Positions 10,547 through 19,112 of a stretch of DNA of 44,874 bases are shown here, piece after piece. Under the pieces are notes generated by a model that worked only from the letters and a program-made list of their open reading frames with translations, ran no database searches and had not been told where the DNA came from. Origin of the DNA: Polycladomyces zharkentensis (GTDB lineage Bacteria > Bacillota > Bacilli > Thermoactinomycetales > JIR-001); NCBI RefSeq assembly GCF_016938855.1, contig NZ_JAFHAP010000019.1:1-44874 (forward strand), written 5' to 3'. The translations under genes were made by a program, and so were the position numbers. How positions within the stretch are numbered: the first letter of the stretch is position 1; every line of letters starts with the position of its first letter.

Positions 10547-11689
10547 TTAGTCCCCCAGCAACGTCGATGCGATAACGAGGCGTTGAATCTCGTTGGTGCC
10601 TTCATAGATCTGCGTCACTTTGGCATCCCGGAACAACCGCTCCACCGGATACTCCCGGGTGTACCCGTACCCGCCGAACACCTGGATCGCTTCCGTCGTG
10701 ACTTTCATGGCCGTATCGGTCGCAAACAGTTTCGCCATCGACGCTTCCCGTTTGCAATGATGTCCCTGTTGACGCAGGTAAGCCGCCCGGTAAATCAACA
10801 ATCGGGCCGCCTCAATGGCGGTGGCCATATCCGCCAACTTGAACTGAATCGCTTGCAGTTTGGCGATCGGCTGTCCGAACTGCACCCGTTCCTTGGCGTA
10901 CGCCAGCGCGTGCTCATAGGCCGCTGTGGCGATGCCCAATGCCTGTGCCCCGATCCCGATCCGTCCGCCCGCCAGGTTGGACAGCGCGATTTCATACCCC
11001 TGTCCTTCCTTCCCGAGCAGGTTGGATGCGGGGACTTCCGCATTGTCAAAGATCAGCTCGCACGTATTGGAGCCGTTCAATCCCATCTTTTTTTCTTTCT
11101 TGCCAACGGAAAATCCGGGGGTGTCCTTCTCCACGATAAACGCGGACATCCCTTCGGTTCCCTTGTCCGGGTCGGTCAGGGCAAATGTCACGTACACATC
11201 CGCCTCACCGGCGTTGGTGATGAACACCTTACTGCCGTTCAGCACATACTTGTCACCCACCCGGCGTGCCGTCATGCGTATCCGGGCGGCATCGGAACCG
11301 GCCGAAGGCTCCGTCAACGCAAACGCCCCCAGGTACTCGCCACGTGCCATTCGCGTTACGAAGGTTTTCTTTTGCTCTTCGTTGCCGTAGCGCAGAATCG
11401 GCATTGTTCCCACCGAGGTGTGCACGGCCAGGATGACACCGACTGTTGCGCTTACTTTGGAAATCTCCTCCAAAGCCAAAATGTAGGAGATGAAATCAGC
11501 GCCGGCACCGCCCCACTCTTCCGGAATCGGAATCCCCATCAGCCCCAGTTCCGCCATTTTGTCCACAATCCTGCGAGGGAACGTGTCTTGTTCATCCATT
11601 TCCTGAACCATGGGCAGGATTTCGGTTTGGGCAAAATCCCGTACCATCTGGCGCAACATGTTTTGTTCGGATGTGAACTGGAGATGCAT
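10547..11689 (-). CDS. Acyl-CoA dehydrogenase (second of two)
   Basis: Same family and length (380 residues) as its neighbour, with [38 protein letters not shown] and the catalytic [11 protein letters not shown] near the C-terminus. The start is taken at ATG 11689 (MHLQFTSEQ), because AAGGGGG lies about 10 bases before it and it aligns with the paralogue; an upstream in-frame start would add 26 poorly conserved residues. The two dehydrogenases probably divide short straight-chain and branched substrates. Its electrons would leave through ETF and the FadF-type protein at 19-21 kb. Confidence 0.93.
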   Translation of the reverse strand: MHLQFTSEQNMLRQMVRDFAQTEILPMVQEMDEQDTFPRRIVDKMAELGLMGIPIPEEWGGAGADFISYILALEEISKVSATVGVILAVHTSVGTMPILRYGNEEQKKTFVTRMARGEYLGAFALTEPSAGSDAARIRMTARRVGDKYVLNGSKVFITNAGEADVYVTFALTDPDKGTEGMSAFIVEKDTPGFSVGKKEKKMGLNGSNTCELIFDNAEVPASNLLGKEGQGYEIALSNLAGGRIGIGAQALGIATAAYEHALAYAKERVQFGQPIAKLQAIQFKLADMATAIEAARLLIYRAAYLRQQGHHCKREASMAKLFATDTAMKVTTEAIQVFGGYGYTREYPVERLFRDAKVTQIYEGTNEIQRLVIASTLLGD

Positions 11690-11926
11690 ATCCCTCGTCC
11701 CCCTTCGGACGGAATGCCGGGTAGCGTTGTATCCCCTGAACTGCCGGGACGTGTCTGGAAAATCCAATCATCTGCTTTGTTTTCCCAGAGGGCGACACCT
11801 GCGCCCGGCGAGGAAACCGCTAAAACCGATCAGCTGACTGACCCCGATTCCGGCTGCGTCATTCGCTCTCCCGCCCCCGGATCGTTTCATACAACCGACA
11901 ACACCCGGCCTTCCGTTGCCGTTTTC
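11690..11926. other. Gene-free spacer with a possible degraded family A repeat
   Basis: Between acd and hbd. GGGACGTGTCTGG (about 11749-11761) and TTCCCAGAGGGCGACACCTG followed by CGCCC resemble the start of the MITE-like repeat, but later landmarks are missing. I see no other feature. Confidence 0.35.
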
Positions 11927-12781
11927 TCATTCGTAAACGTAAAACCCGCGTCCCGTCTTGCGCCCCAGCCAACCGGCCGACACGTATTTTTTGAGCAAAG
12001 GGCACGGGCGATACTTGCTGTCACCGAACCCCTCATACAGCGTCTCCATGATGTACAGGCACGTGTCCAATCCGATGAAGTCGGCCAAGGTGAGCGGACC
12101 CATCGGATGGTTCATGCCCAGTCTCATCACTTCATCGATCGCTTCCGGTGTGGCTACTCCTTCATACACCGCATAGATGGCTTCATTGATCATCGGCATG
12201 AGTACCCGGTTGGAAACGAAACCGGGGAAGTCTTGCACTTCGACCGGCGTTTTCCCCATGTGGCGGGCCAAACTGTCGACGGCGCGAAATGTTTCGTCCG
12301 AGGTGGCCAGACCGCGGATCACCTCGACCAACTTCATCACCGGCACCGGGTTCATAAAATGCATCCCGATCACTTTCTCCGGTCGCTTGGTGGCCGCCGC
12401 AATTTCCGTGATCGGCAGCGACGAGGTGTTCGTCGCCAAAATCGCGTCCGCCGGAGCATGTTCATCCAGCTGACGGAAAAGATCCGTCTTCACTTGCTTG
12501 TTTTCCACTACCGCCTCGATGACCATGTCCACTTCGACCACGGCTGCGGCCAAATCGGTCATCGGGCGTAAGCGCCCCAGGATCTCCTCCTTTTGCGCTT
12601 CGGTGAGCCGCCCTTTTTCCACTTGACGCCCCAGGTTTTTCTCAATCGTCTGCAGTCCCTTGTTCACCCGCGCTTCATCGACGTCCACCAACGTTACATG
12701 AAGGCCGGATTGCGCCGCCACCTGGGCGATGCCACTGCCCATCTGACCGGCGCCAATCACGCTGATGCGTTGGATATTCAT
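11927..12781 (-). CDS. hbd: 3-hydroxybutyryl-CoA dehydrogenase
   Basis: NAD(P)-dependent step of beta-oxidation or butyrate metabolism (3-hydroxyacyl-CoA to 3-ketoacyl-CoA). The 284-residue product has the N-terminal Rossmann motif [13 protein letters not shown], the ATNTSSLPI loop, catalytic HFMNPVPVM (His) with its Glu partner (LVEVI), and [11 protein letters not shown]. It has the usual length for the family. ATG 12781 is chosen because AGAAAGGGG precedes it by six bases. It lies between thl and the acyl-CoA dehydrogenases. No crotonase (enoyl-CoA hydratase) is present in the window, so the pathway is incomplete here. Confidence 0.94.
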   Translation of the reverse strand: MNIQRISVIGAGQMGSGIAQVAAQSGLHVTLVDVDEARVNKGLQTIEKNLGRQVEKGRLTEAQKEEILGRLRPMTDLAAAVVEVDMVIEAVVENKQVKTDLFRQLDEHAPADAILATNTSSLPITEIAAATKRPEKVIGMHFMNPVPVMKLVEVIRGLATSDETFRAVDSLARHMGKTPVEVQDFPGFVSNRVLMPMINEAIYAVYEGVATPEAIDEVMRLGMNHPMGPLTLADFIGLDTCLYIMETLYEGFGDSKYRPCPLLKKYVSAGWLGRKTGRGFYVYE

Positions 12782-12818
12782 GCGCATCCCCTTTCTGTGG
12801 CCTTTTTTCCTCTTACCG

Positions 12819-13053
12819 GGCATGTCTGATCAATATTTCGCACCATCGCCTTCACGGTTCGCTCCACCTGCAATCTCAAAAGATGCAGATCATGCCCGCT
12901 TCGACCCGGAGTGCAGAATGGAAAGTACGATTCATTTGGAGGAACTTGCCCGTGATTTCGTTTCTAAGCTTTCCGTGTCTTCGCTCGGTCGGTCTTGGCA
13001 AGCCGCTCTCTTTGGAAAGTATTTCTTCTAACGGATTTACCGGACACACCCTG
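12819..13053 (+). repeat. MITE-like repeat family A, nearly full copy
   Basis: Starts GGGCATGTCTGATCAAT and ends ACGGATTTACCGGACACACC. Internal blocks: TTCGCTCCACCTGCA, GCAGATCATGCCCGCTTCGA, GGAGGAACTTGCCCGTGATT, TCTTCGCTCGGTC. About 235 bp. It fills the spacer between hbd and thl. Confidence 0.78.
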
Positions 13054-13074
13054 AGAAATGCTCCATACCGAAGA

Positions 13075-14253
13075 TCAATCCACCTTGACCAATACGGCAT
13101 CTCCTTGCGCCGCACCGCTGCAAATGGCCGCGATCCCCCATCCTCCGCCGCGCCGACGCAATTCGTGAATCAGCGTGAGCAGGATTCGCGCACCGCTGGC
13201 GCCGATCGGGTGACCCAGCGCAACGGCTCCGCCGTTGACGTTCACCTTTTCTTCATCCCAACCCAGGATTTTTCCGTTGGACAATACAACGGCAGCAAAC
13301 GCTTCGTTCACTTCAAACAGGTGAATGTCGTCCAGCTTCAGATCATGCTGCTTCAGCAGCTTTTGAATCGCATGGGCCGGGGTGATGGGGAAATACCGCG
13401 CTTCCATCGCCACTGCCGCATGACCGACGATCTTGGCCAACGGCTCAGCCCCCAGCTCCCGCGCCTTGTCCGCAGAGGACAGAACCAGCGCCGCCGCGCC
13501 GTCATTCACACCGGGAGCATTCCCCGCGGTGATCGTGCCGTCTTTCAAATAAACCGGTGGAAGCGCTGCCAGTTTGTCCAGGGAAGTGTCCCGCCGGGGG
13601 GATTCATCCGTGTCTACCAACAGCTCGCGTTTCTTTGTCTTTACCGTGACGGGGACAATCTCTTCCGCCATTTTGCCCGACTCGATCGCTGCGATCGCCC
13701 GCTCGTGACTGCGCAAAGCCCACCGATCCTGGTCCCCGCGCGATACCCCGTACTCCGCCGCCACGTTGCTTCCGTGAACAATCATGTGAACATCGTCAAA
13801 CGCACACCACAAACCGTCATGAATCATCAGATCCACCAGCTTCCCGTCGCCCATGCGCTGTCCCCAGCGCCCCGACGGCACAATGTAGGGAGCGTTGCTC
13901 ATGCTCTCCATGCCACCGGCCACAATCACTTGCGCCCCACCGGACCGGATCACCTGATCCGCCAATGTCGCACTGCGCAGTCCCGATGCGCACACCTTGT
14001 TGATCGTTTCCGTCTGCACGCTCCAAGGCAACCCCGCATGGCGCGCCGCCTGCCGGGAGGGAATTTGGCCCGCTCCGCCCTGCAGCACCATACCCATGAT
14101 CACTTCCTCCACCGCTTCACCCGGAATCCCGGCACGTTCCAGTGCTCCCCGAATCGCGATGCCACCCAGCTCGACGGCGGGAATCGCCTGCAAAGCACCG
14201 CCGAATTTCCCGAACGGTGTGCGGGCACCGCCCAACACCACGGTTTCCGTCAC
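13075..14253 (-). CDS. thl: Acetyl-CoA C-acetyltransferase (thiolase)
   Basis: Condenses two acetyl-CoA, or thiolyses 3-ketoacyl-CoA. The 392-residue protein carries the three thiolase signatures: [10 protein letters not shown] with the nucleophile Cys near residue 89, NEAFA and [16 protein letters not shown] with the catalytic His, and the C-terminal [12 protein letters not shown] Cys loop (more usually C-S/G-GGQG). A GTG start at 14253 is chosen because GGAGGTG lies six bases upstream; the upstream TTG would be inside that site. It is the first gene of the minus-strand operon thl-hbd-acd-acd-meaB-tetR-icmF, expressed from the promoter at 14326-14354. Confidence 0.94.
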   Translation of the reverse strand: MTETVVLGGARTPFGKFGGALQAIPAVELGGIAIRGALERAGIPGEAVEEVIMGMVLQGGAGQIPSRQAARHAGLPWSVQTETINKVCASGLRSATLADQVIRSGGAQVIVAGGMESMSNAPYIVPSGRWGQRMGDGKLVDLMIHDGLWCAFDDVHMIVHGSNVAAEYGVSRGDQDRWALRSHERAIAAIESGKMAEEIVPVTVKTKKRELLVDTDESPRRDTSLDKLAALPPVYLKDGTITAGNAPGVNDGAAALVLSSADKARELGAEPLAKIVGHAAVAMEARYFPITPAHAIQKLLKQHDLKLDDIHLFEVNEAFAAVVLSNGKILGWDEEKVNVNGGAVALGHPIGASGARILLTLIHELRRRGGGWGIAAICSGAAQGDAVLVKVD

Positions 14254-14279
14254 AATGGACACCTCCAGCAGCAAAAATT

Positions 14280-14295
14280 GATCGAGCGCTCGTTC
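14280..14295 (-). promoter_or_regulatory. TetR-type palindromic operator in front of thl
   Basis: GATCGAGCGCTCGTTC contains the perfect palindrome CGAGCGCTCG (14283-14292) with matching GA/TC flanks. It sits between the -10 and the ribosome site of thl. The shape is typical of TetR-family sites; the operon's own TetR protein is the natural candidate (inference). Confidence 0.55.
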
Positions 14296-14311
14296 GAAAT
14301 TCGCCGAAAAA

Positions 14312-14325
14312 TGAAAACGCCTTCA
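14312..14325 (-). promoter_or_regulatory. Near-consensus cre (CcpA) site at the thl start point
   Basis: TGAAGGCGTTTTCA on the minus strand matches TGWAARCGYTWNCW at 13 of 14 positions. It begins one base after the -10, so it covers the transcription start. B. subtilis mmgA, a related operon, is known to be CcpA-repressed. Confidence 0.55.
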
Positions 14326-14354
14326 TTTCTAAGATAACCCGAGGTGCTTGTCAA
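14326..14354 (-). promoter_or_regulatory. Promoter of the thl-icmF operon
   Basis: Minus-strand -35 TTGACA (14354-14349), 17-bp spacer, -10 TAGAAA (14331-14326). Confidence 0.65.
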
Positions 14355-14523
14355 TGCAATAATAATTGTTTGTAAGATCATGATAGGATGAAATTTCCTA
14401 CTTTTTATGATATGAGGATCACTCACCGGATTCCCCTCACAGGCCCCATCATTTTTCCCGATTCACCTCTTGACCTGAAAAGCATTTCAGAATGTACACT
14501 CAAGGCAAAAGGGGGAAATATCC

Positions 14524-15384
14524 TTGAAATTAACAGCCATCGATCTGGACGGCACTTTACTCGGCACGGATGGCACCATCCATCGGACGAATGCCGAAGC
14601 GATCCTGGAAGCCCAGGCGCGCGGCATTACGGTCGTGATCGCTACCGGACGTTCCCTCTCTGATGCCAAACGATTGCTCAAGGCGGCGGGATTGTCCTGT
14701 CCGGTCATCGCCGTCAACGGGGCCGTAGTCGAGTGGGAAGGCGAATGTATCCGCAACGTCTTCCTTTCCAAACCACTGGTGGAGTCCGTATGGGATCTGC
14801 TGAAAAACTCGGACATTTACTACCAAATCTACACCCAACAAGGGATTTTCGCTTCACGGGAAGGGCAACGCCGTCTGGCGGAGGAATCGGCCCTCATCGA
14901 ACAGGCTGCCGCCGGTTCGGTGTCACAGGTCGCCCTTTGGCACATGTCCCAACTCCAACTCCGCCAACAGGGCCTGATGGAACTGCCCGACGAATCATTG
15001 CTGCCGGACTGGCGTGTTCACAAATTCTTGTGTTTTTCCACATCGGAGAGAAAGCTGACAAGCATCCGGAAATGGACCCGTCAGTTTGGGGAGTTGATCG
15101 CATTCTCTTCCGGTGCGGGTTCATTGGAAATCACCTCCCGCAAGTCACAAAAGGGAATTGCACTCCGTTGGCTGGCCGAACGTTTGGGAATACCGATGGA
15201 GGAAACCGCCGCCATCGGTGACAGCGAAAACGACTGGTCCATGCTGACCGCCGCCGGACTGGGCATCGCCATGGGTAACGCCGATCCGGCCATCCGGCAG
15301 GTGTGTCGTCACACCACCCTCACCAACGACCAGAACGGAGTGGCACACGCATTCCACACGTGGATTTTTCCGCAAATACGCTAG
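14524..15384 (+). CDS. Cof-type HAD-superfamily phosphatase
   Basis: A cytoplasmic phosphatase of the Cof/YidA class that hydrolyses small phosphorylated metabolites; the substrate is not predictable. The 286-residue protein has motif I AIDLDGTLLG (nucleophile Asp within residues 6-8), motif II VIATGRS, a C2-type cap, motif III Lys (RKSQKGIAL) and motif IV GDSENDWSML. The start is TTG at 14524, with AAAGGGGGAAA about six bases upstream; MKLTAIDLDG is the usual family beginning. It is monocistronic as far as can be seen, divergent from thl, and followed by a tnpB relic. Confidence 0.92.
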   Translation: MKLTAIDLDGTLLGTDGTIHRTNAEAILEAQARGITVVIATGRSLSDAKRLLKAAGLSCPVIAVNGAVVEWEGECIRNVFLSKPLVESVWDLLKNSDIYYQIYTQQGIFASREGQRRLAEESALIEQAAAGSVSQVALWHMSQLQLRQQGLMELPDESLLPDWRVHKFLCFSTSERKLTSIRKWTRQFGELIAFSSGAGSLEITSRKSQKGIALRWLAERLGIPMEETAAIGDSENDWSMLTAAGLGIAMGNADPAIRQVCRHTTLTNDQNGVAHAFHTWIFPQIR

Positions 15385-15393
15385 AACCCCTGA

Positions 15394-15732
15394 GAGCCGG
15401 CGTTACCTTCGGGGCGTGACGGCAAGGGTTCTGGACCCCCCGGGTCACAGGCCCGGGGGATAATGATAAAGAGCAGGAAAGCCCAGCCTTTCAGGGTTGG
15501 AATGAAAGCGAGCGTCGGAGGTAGGGCTTCCAATCTCGTAAGTCCGACAGAATTTGGGAACAATCGAGCCGGGAAGCACGGAAACACTCCAAACTACGAT
15601 GCGGGCGAACTCGTGAAACGAAAATCACCCAAGCTAGCACGAAGATCGCAAATGACGACGTGGGAATGCATCAACTCTCTCACGAGTCTGAAAGCTTTTT
15701 CACCATCAAGCCAAGAAGCTCCATACTCGTGA
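15394..15732 (+). pseudogene. tnpB 3' relic (open frame without a start)
   Basis: An open frame of 112 codons begins just after the HAD gene and ends PSSQEAPYS-stop, resembling the C-terminal tail of IS200/IS605 TnpB proteins. It is followed at 15804 by a right-end hairpin of the same type as at 16.9 and 29.6 kb. No zinc finger or catalytic motif remains. The DNA is rich in hairpins (CCCCCGGG/CCCGGGGG at about 15436-15459), so a structured RNA is also possible. I rate the TnpB assignment as probable, not certain. Confidence 0.45.
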
Positions 15733-15803
15733 AACGAAGCAAAAACAGGCTTGTACGAAGCCATCGTGGATGGAAGTGGATTGCCACGACGGATGAAGCG
15801 AGA

Positions 15804-15860
15804 AGCCCACGGCGACCGAATGGAGTGCCTCTGGTGCTTCAGCCGTGGGGCATGATGCAT
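15804..15860 (+). ncRNA. IS605-type right-end hairpin (omega-RNA 3' end-like), orphan copy 1
   Basis: CCCACGGC (15806-15813) pairs with GCCGTGGG (15842-15849) and encloses GACCGAATGGAGTGCC...TGCTTCA. The same layout occurs in copies at 16891 (minus) and 29548. In this family the 3' end of the tnpB transcript folds so, and the following bases act as guide. No intact tnpB is next to it. Confidence 0.5.
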
Positions 15861-15917
15861 ACTTTGATGACGATCCATTCCTGCAACGGCAATTTCCCGA
15901 CAAAAGGAGGATTCGCC

Positions 15918-16259
15918 TTGGCCATTGCCCCCACCCCGCAACCGCCGTACTATGCCGTGATTTTCACTTCCCTGCGATCCGATCAGGATGCTGAAGCCTA
16001 TGCGCAAATGGCCGAACGTATGGTGCAACTGGCCAAACAGCAACCCGGATTTTTGGGGGTCGAGAGTGTTAGAGACGCTGAAGGCTTCGGCATCACCGTA
16101 TCCTATTGGGATTCCCCCGAGTCGATCCGCCGCTGGAAAGCGCACGCCGCACACAAAATCGCTCAGGAAAAAGGGAAAAACGGCTGGTATGAACAGTTCT
16201 TCACCCGCGTGTGCTTGGTCGAGCGGGATTACCGATGGGAGCGCAACCCGGATGGATAA
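15918..16259 (+). CDS. Antibiotic-biosynthesis-monooxygenase (ABM) domain protein, YqjZ-like
   Basis: The 113-residue protein has a dimeric ferredoxin-like ABM fold: YYAVIFTSLRSDQDAEAYAQ, QQPGFLGVESVRD, GITVSYWDSPESIRRWKAHA, then a basic tail. ABM proteins include small monooxygenases and haem-degrading enzymes; many Bacillus members have no assigned reaction. The TTG start at 15918 has AAAGGAGG seven bases upstream and is preferred over upstream in-frame codons that read back through the IS relic. A terminator follows at 16291. It is separate from gpx, which has its own promoter. Confidence 0.85.
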   Translation: MAIAPTPQPPYYAVIFTSLRSDQDAEAYAQMAERMVQLAKQQPGFLGVESVRDAEGFGITVSYWDSPESIRRWKAHAAHKIAQEKGKNGWYEQFFTRVCLVERDYRWERNPDG

Positions 16260-16290
16260 CCAATCCATCATCCTCAACCACAGCCATTTC

Positions 16291-16319
16291 AGAGTCCGAA
16301 CGGACTCTTTCTTTTTTTC
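16291..16319 (+). terminator. Rho-independent terminator of the ABM gene
   Basis: AGAGTCC (16291-16297), loop GAAC, GGACTCT (16302-16308), then a T-rich run to 16319. Confidence 0.85.
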
Positions 16320-16325
16320 TGACGA

Positions 16326-16354
16326 TTGACAAATGGAAAGACGCGGCGTATAAT
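16326..16354 (+). promoter_or_regulatory. gpx promoter (perfect sigma-A consensus)
   Basis: -35 TTGACA (16326-16331), 17-bp spacer, -10 TATAAT (16349-16354). Confidence 0.85.
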
Positions 16355-16365
16355 TCATTTTAAGA

Positions 16366-16388
16366 AATTAAATTGTGTACAATTTAAT
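16366..16388 (+). promoter_or_regulatory. OhrR-like operator in front of gpx
   Basis: TTAAATTGT-GT-ACAATTTAA (16368-16387) is a 9-bp perfect inverted repeat just downstream of the -10. It is close to the TACAATT-AAATTGTATACAATT-type box bound by the peroxide-sensing MarR-family repressor OhrR in B. subtilis. No ohrR or ohrA lies in the window. Confidence 0.65.
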
Positions 16389-16420
16389 ATCCCAAAAAGA
16401 AAGGAGCAGACATCCTCATC

Positions 16421-16894
16421 ATGAGCGTCCATGATTATTCCGCCGTCACCATCCATGGTGAAGAGAAATCCTTGTCCGAATACCGCGGCAAGGTGTTGCT
16501 GATCGTCAACACCGCCAGCAAATGCGGATTTACCCCGCAGTACAAAGAACTGCAGATGTTGTACGAGCAATATCGCGACAAAGGCTTGGAAATCCTCGGT
16601 TTTCCCTGCAATCAATTTGGCAACCAGGAACCGGGTTCCCATGAAGAGATCGCTTCGTTTTGTCAATTGAATTACGGTGTCAGTTTTCCCATGTTCGCCA
16701 AAGTGGACGTCAAGGGGCCGAATGCCCATCCGCTGTTTCGCTATCTGACCGAACAGGCACCGGGGTTTTGGAACAAGGAGATCAAGTGGAACTTCACCAA
16801 ATTCCTCGTCGATCGGGACGGAAAGGTTTTCAAACGGTATGCGCCGACAACCCCTCCCCGCAACATTGAAAAGGACATCGAAAAACTGCTTTGA
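16421..16894 (+). CDS. gpx: Glutathione-peroxidase-family thiol peroxidase
   Basis: Reduces hydrogen peroxide and organic hydroperoxides in the cytoplasm; bacterial Cys members use mainly thioredoxin or bacillithiol-type reductants. The 157-residue protein has the peroxidatic Cys35 ([12 protein letters not shown]), Gln in FPCNQFG, and Trp-Asn in [13 protein letters not shown], the full catalytic set. The ATG at 16421 has AAAGGAG rather far (14 bases) upstream. Strong promoter plus OhrR-like box imply induction by organic peroxides. The stop codon TGA (16892-16894) lies inside the conserved end of an IS relic, so the last residues may have been reset by insertion; the length is nevertheless near normal. 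Confidence 0.93.
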   Translation: MSVHDYSAVTIHGEEKSLSEYRGKVLLIVNTASKCGFTPQYKELQMLYEQYRDKGLEILGFPCNQFGNQEPGSHEEIASFCQLNYGVSFPMFAKVDVKGPNAHPLFRYLTEQAPGFWNKEIKWNFTKFLVDRDGKVFKRYAPTTPPRNIEKDIEKLL

Positions 16895-17060
16895 CACTCC
16901 ACACGGCTGAAGTACACAGGCACTCCCTATGATCGCCGTGGGATTCTTGATTGGTGAACGCCCTCAGTCCATTTCTGTTTCGGGTTTCGGGTAACCCTCA
17001 AGCTAAGGGGTGTGTCATCACCCCATCCCAAGCAGTTCTACCAAGCGCAGAAGCGCATAC
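16891..17060 (-). pseudogene. tnpB 3' relic with right-end hairpin, copy 2
   Basis: On the minus strand a fragment encoding NCLGWGDDTPLSL is followed by AATCCCACGGCG ... TACTTCAGCCGTGTGGAGTG and TCAA. The peptide matches NCMGRGDDTPLNL of the relic at 27.5 kb, and the hairpin (CCCACGGC with GCCGTGTGG) matches copies at 15.8 and 29.6 kb. This is the eroded 3' end of an IS200/IS605-type tnpB, inserted against the end of gpx. The body of the gene is missing. Confidence 0.65.
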
Positions 17061-17061
17061 C

Positions 17062-17096
17062 AAAAAAATCACGCCCCAACCAGGCGTGATTTTTTT
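17062..17096. terminator. Bidirectional rho-independent terminator
   Basis: ATCACGCC (17068-17075), seven-base loop, GGCGTGAT (17083-17090), with seven A's before and seven T's after, so it can stop transcription from both sides. It serves the minus-strand J-domain/VanW gene. Confidence 0.88.
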
Positions 17097-17129
17097 CATG
17101 AAACGGGCCGTGAAACCTCCCTTGGAGCT

Positions 17130-18800
17130 TTACATACCGCCCGTTCCCCCATTCGGTGGAGTCGTCCCCCCAGACCCTGTGCTGTCGTCCGTCCCCGTCG
17201 ATCCCGAACTGCCCGGATCGCCGGTACCGCCAGTCGTTCCGTCTGTTCCAGAGGTACCGGTGTCGGTACCTTCACTGCCCGTACTACCGGGATCGGTGCC
17301 GGTACTGCCGTCTGTACCGCCGGTGGGCTGACCAGTATCTCCAGTACTGCTGCCCATGCTTCCCGTATCCGTTTCGCCGGCGCTCCCTGTCGTGCCACCG
17401 GAATCGCCTCCCGTCTCACCGCCGGTGCCTCCGGCTGTGGCGTCGGCCCCGGACGAATCACCGGTTTGCCCGTCCGATCCGCCGGCAGAATCGGAATGAC
17501 CGTTGTCAACCGCACCACCACCGGTTCCCGAACCGGATTCCGGGGAATGATGCGAATCCGGACGATTGTAATCCGGCGGCAAGACGATGTGGTCCGACGG
17601 TTGGTCCGGTGTGACCGATTGTTCGGGCGGCAAGCTTTTGGAAGCCGGTTTTACCGGGTTGCGATCCACCTTCACATCCGGCGTCGAGTAGATTTCCACA
17701 GTCAGCGCATCTGTCTTGAGCTTTGTTCGAATGACGACCGGGGCGTTCAGATTGTTTCTGAAGCGAAAATCAGGTTCGTTCCAGGCCACCGTGGCATCTC
17801 TGCCCACTGGAACATAAGTGGGGGTTTTACTGTATGAAAAACGAGATAAGACCTCCAATCCCGCGTTGTCCACGCAGTTAAACAAAGTGGATGACGTTTG
17901 GGAAACGCCGCCCCCCACTCCCTCACTGAATTCGCCCTGCACGATTTTCGTCACCGGTTCGTATCCCCGTTCTTCCGTCCGTTGACCGACGGTTTGGTTG
18001 AACGAAAATACATCTCCCGGATTCAGTACCACACCATTGATGGCGCGGCTGGACAATCGGATGTTCTTCGCTCGACTTTGGTTGTCCGGATTGAAGTATG
18101 TCGTATACTTGCCGATCCGTTGTTGGTCCACCATTTGCAATTGTTCTTCCGTCACCCTGGGAGCTTGGGGAATCATGGGGATCTCTTGCGGACGGTTGAC
18201 GATTTTGGGTATGCGGGAAACCCACTCATTCTCAATCACGGCGGTATCCATCACCATACCGGAACGGGAGGGTTGAATCGGATCACCGAGCCGTTTCATC
18301 CTGGCATCGACGGCTGGCTGATCCACTTCTTTCTTTACCAATCTTAACCATAGACCCAATTGTCGCCGGTTGATGGTATCCGGATTTTCTCCGTCATAAC
18401 CGACACTTTTCAGATCCAGTTCCCAAGTTTTCCCACCATGCGTCAAAATCAGTTCCGAAGGTTGAAACAAATAACTGAATCCGTAAACACCGACCAGTGC
18501 GAGGAGGAGCAATGCCACCAACATGATGCCCATCCTCTTCTTTTGTTTTCGTTTGTAGGCACGGAGTGCCCGCCTTACGGCAAGTTCCGTTGCGTTGTCC
18601 TCCACCACCGCCAGAGCGGTCGGTGCTTGACGCACCAACTCCTCGTAAGCCTTCTGGACTTCCAAGAGCTTTCTGGCCGCATCACGCGAAGAGTTCACAT
18701 CGGGATGATACCTCCGCACTTGCTGGCGGTACGCTTTTTTGATCTCTTCGATCGTGGCGTCCTGGCGAACCCCGAGAATACGGTAATATTTCTCCATCAA
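17130..18800 (-). CDS. J-domain / transmembrane / VanW-domain protein with Gly-Ser-Thr-rich tail
   Basis: The 556-residue protein has an unusual order. Residues 1-60 are a DnaJ J-domain with the HPD triad (32-34) that would stimulate a DnaK. A basic linker leads to one transmembrane helix (90-112, GIMLVALLLLALVGVYGFSY). An extracellular part follows with a VanW domain at about 230-350 (INGVVLNPGDVFSFNQTVG, GVGGGVSQTSSTLFNC). A 160-residue low-complexity Gly/Ser/Thr/Asp tail ends the protein. VanW/YoaR proteins are cell-wall-associated; the J-domain would face the cytoplasm. The TTG at 18800 fits GGAGG nine bases upstream; ATG 18797 is the alternative. It is monocistronic, with a terminator at 17.07 kb. 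Function unknown. Confidence 0.85.
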   Translation of the reverse strand: MMEKYYRILGVRQDATIEEIKKAYRQQVRRYHPDVNSSRDAARKLLEVQKAYEELVRQAPTALAVVEDNATELAVRRALRAYKRKQKKRMGIMLVALLLLALVGVYGFSYLFQPSELILTHGGKTWELDLKSVGYDGENPDTINRRQLGLWLRLVKKEVDQPAVDARMKRLGDPIQPSRSGMVMDTAVIENEWVSRIPKIVNRPQEIPMIPQAPRVTEEQLQMVDQQRIGKYTTYFNPDNQSRAKNIRLSSRAINGVVLNPGDVFSFNQTVGQRTEERGYEPVTKIVQGEFSEGVGGGVSQTSSTLFNCVDNAGLEVLSRFSYSKTPTYVPVGRDATVAWNEPDFRFRNNLNAPVVIRTKLKTDALTVEIYSTPDVKVDRNPVKPASKSLPPEQSVTPDQPSDHIVLPPDYNRPDSHHSPESGSGTGGGAVDNGHSDSAGGSDGQTGDSSGADATAGGTGGETGGDSGGTTGSAGETDTGSMGSSTGDTGQPTGGTDGSTGTDPGSTGSEGTDTGTSGTDGTTGGTGDPGSSGSTGTDDSTGSGGTTPPNGGTGGM

Positions 18801-19081
18801 ATGCGCGGACCTCCACGATAAAGATTAGGCTGTCCAACTTATTCCAGATAATAGAGAGCGGTTCCCTTCCATGATATACAAAAGAAAGGGGGATTTTGGA
18901 ATTCTACCAACCGAATGGGTCATCTTCATCTTTCTGATGAATATTTTTTATGAATATGCAAGCATCTAAACAACACATTAGCATAGGAAGAAAAGGTCCA
19001 CAATAAAGAAACACGTCGTATTCGAAAATACATCCTATGTCCTATGCACATAAACAAAGGAAGGTTTTGCTTGTTTTCTCC
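18801..19081. other. AT-rich gene-free stretch
   Basis: The upstream region of the J-domain/VanW gene, probably holding its promoter (TATTAT near 18850 is a possible minus-strand -10, without a clear -35). I see no gene or repeat in it. Confidence 0.4.
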
Positions 19082-19112
19082 CAAAAAAACCCCTCCATCT
19101 ATGGAGGGGAAA
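19082..19112 (-). terminator. Rho-independent terminator downstream of fadF
   Basis: Perfect stem CCCCTCCA (19090-19097) / TGGAGGGG (19102-19109) with loop TCTA; on the minus strand it is followed by seven T's. It lies about 140 bp after the fadF stop, and I see nothing definite between. Confidence 0.82.

Noticed and set aside
17130-17560. Triplet-like repetitive DNA considered as a CRISPR or VNTR array
   Set aside because: It has no regular spacer/repeat unit; the periodicity is codon-level repetition of Gly/Ser/Thr/Asp in the coding frame.
17010-17837. Plus-strand Thr/Arg/Gly-rich frame opposite the Gly-Ser-Thr tail of the VanW protein
   Set aside because: It is only the antisense of a low-complexity repeat; the minus-strand frame has J, TM and VanW domains plus a terminator.
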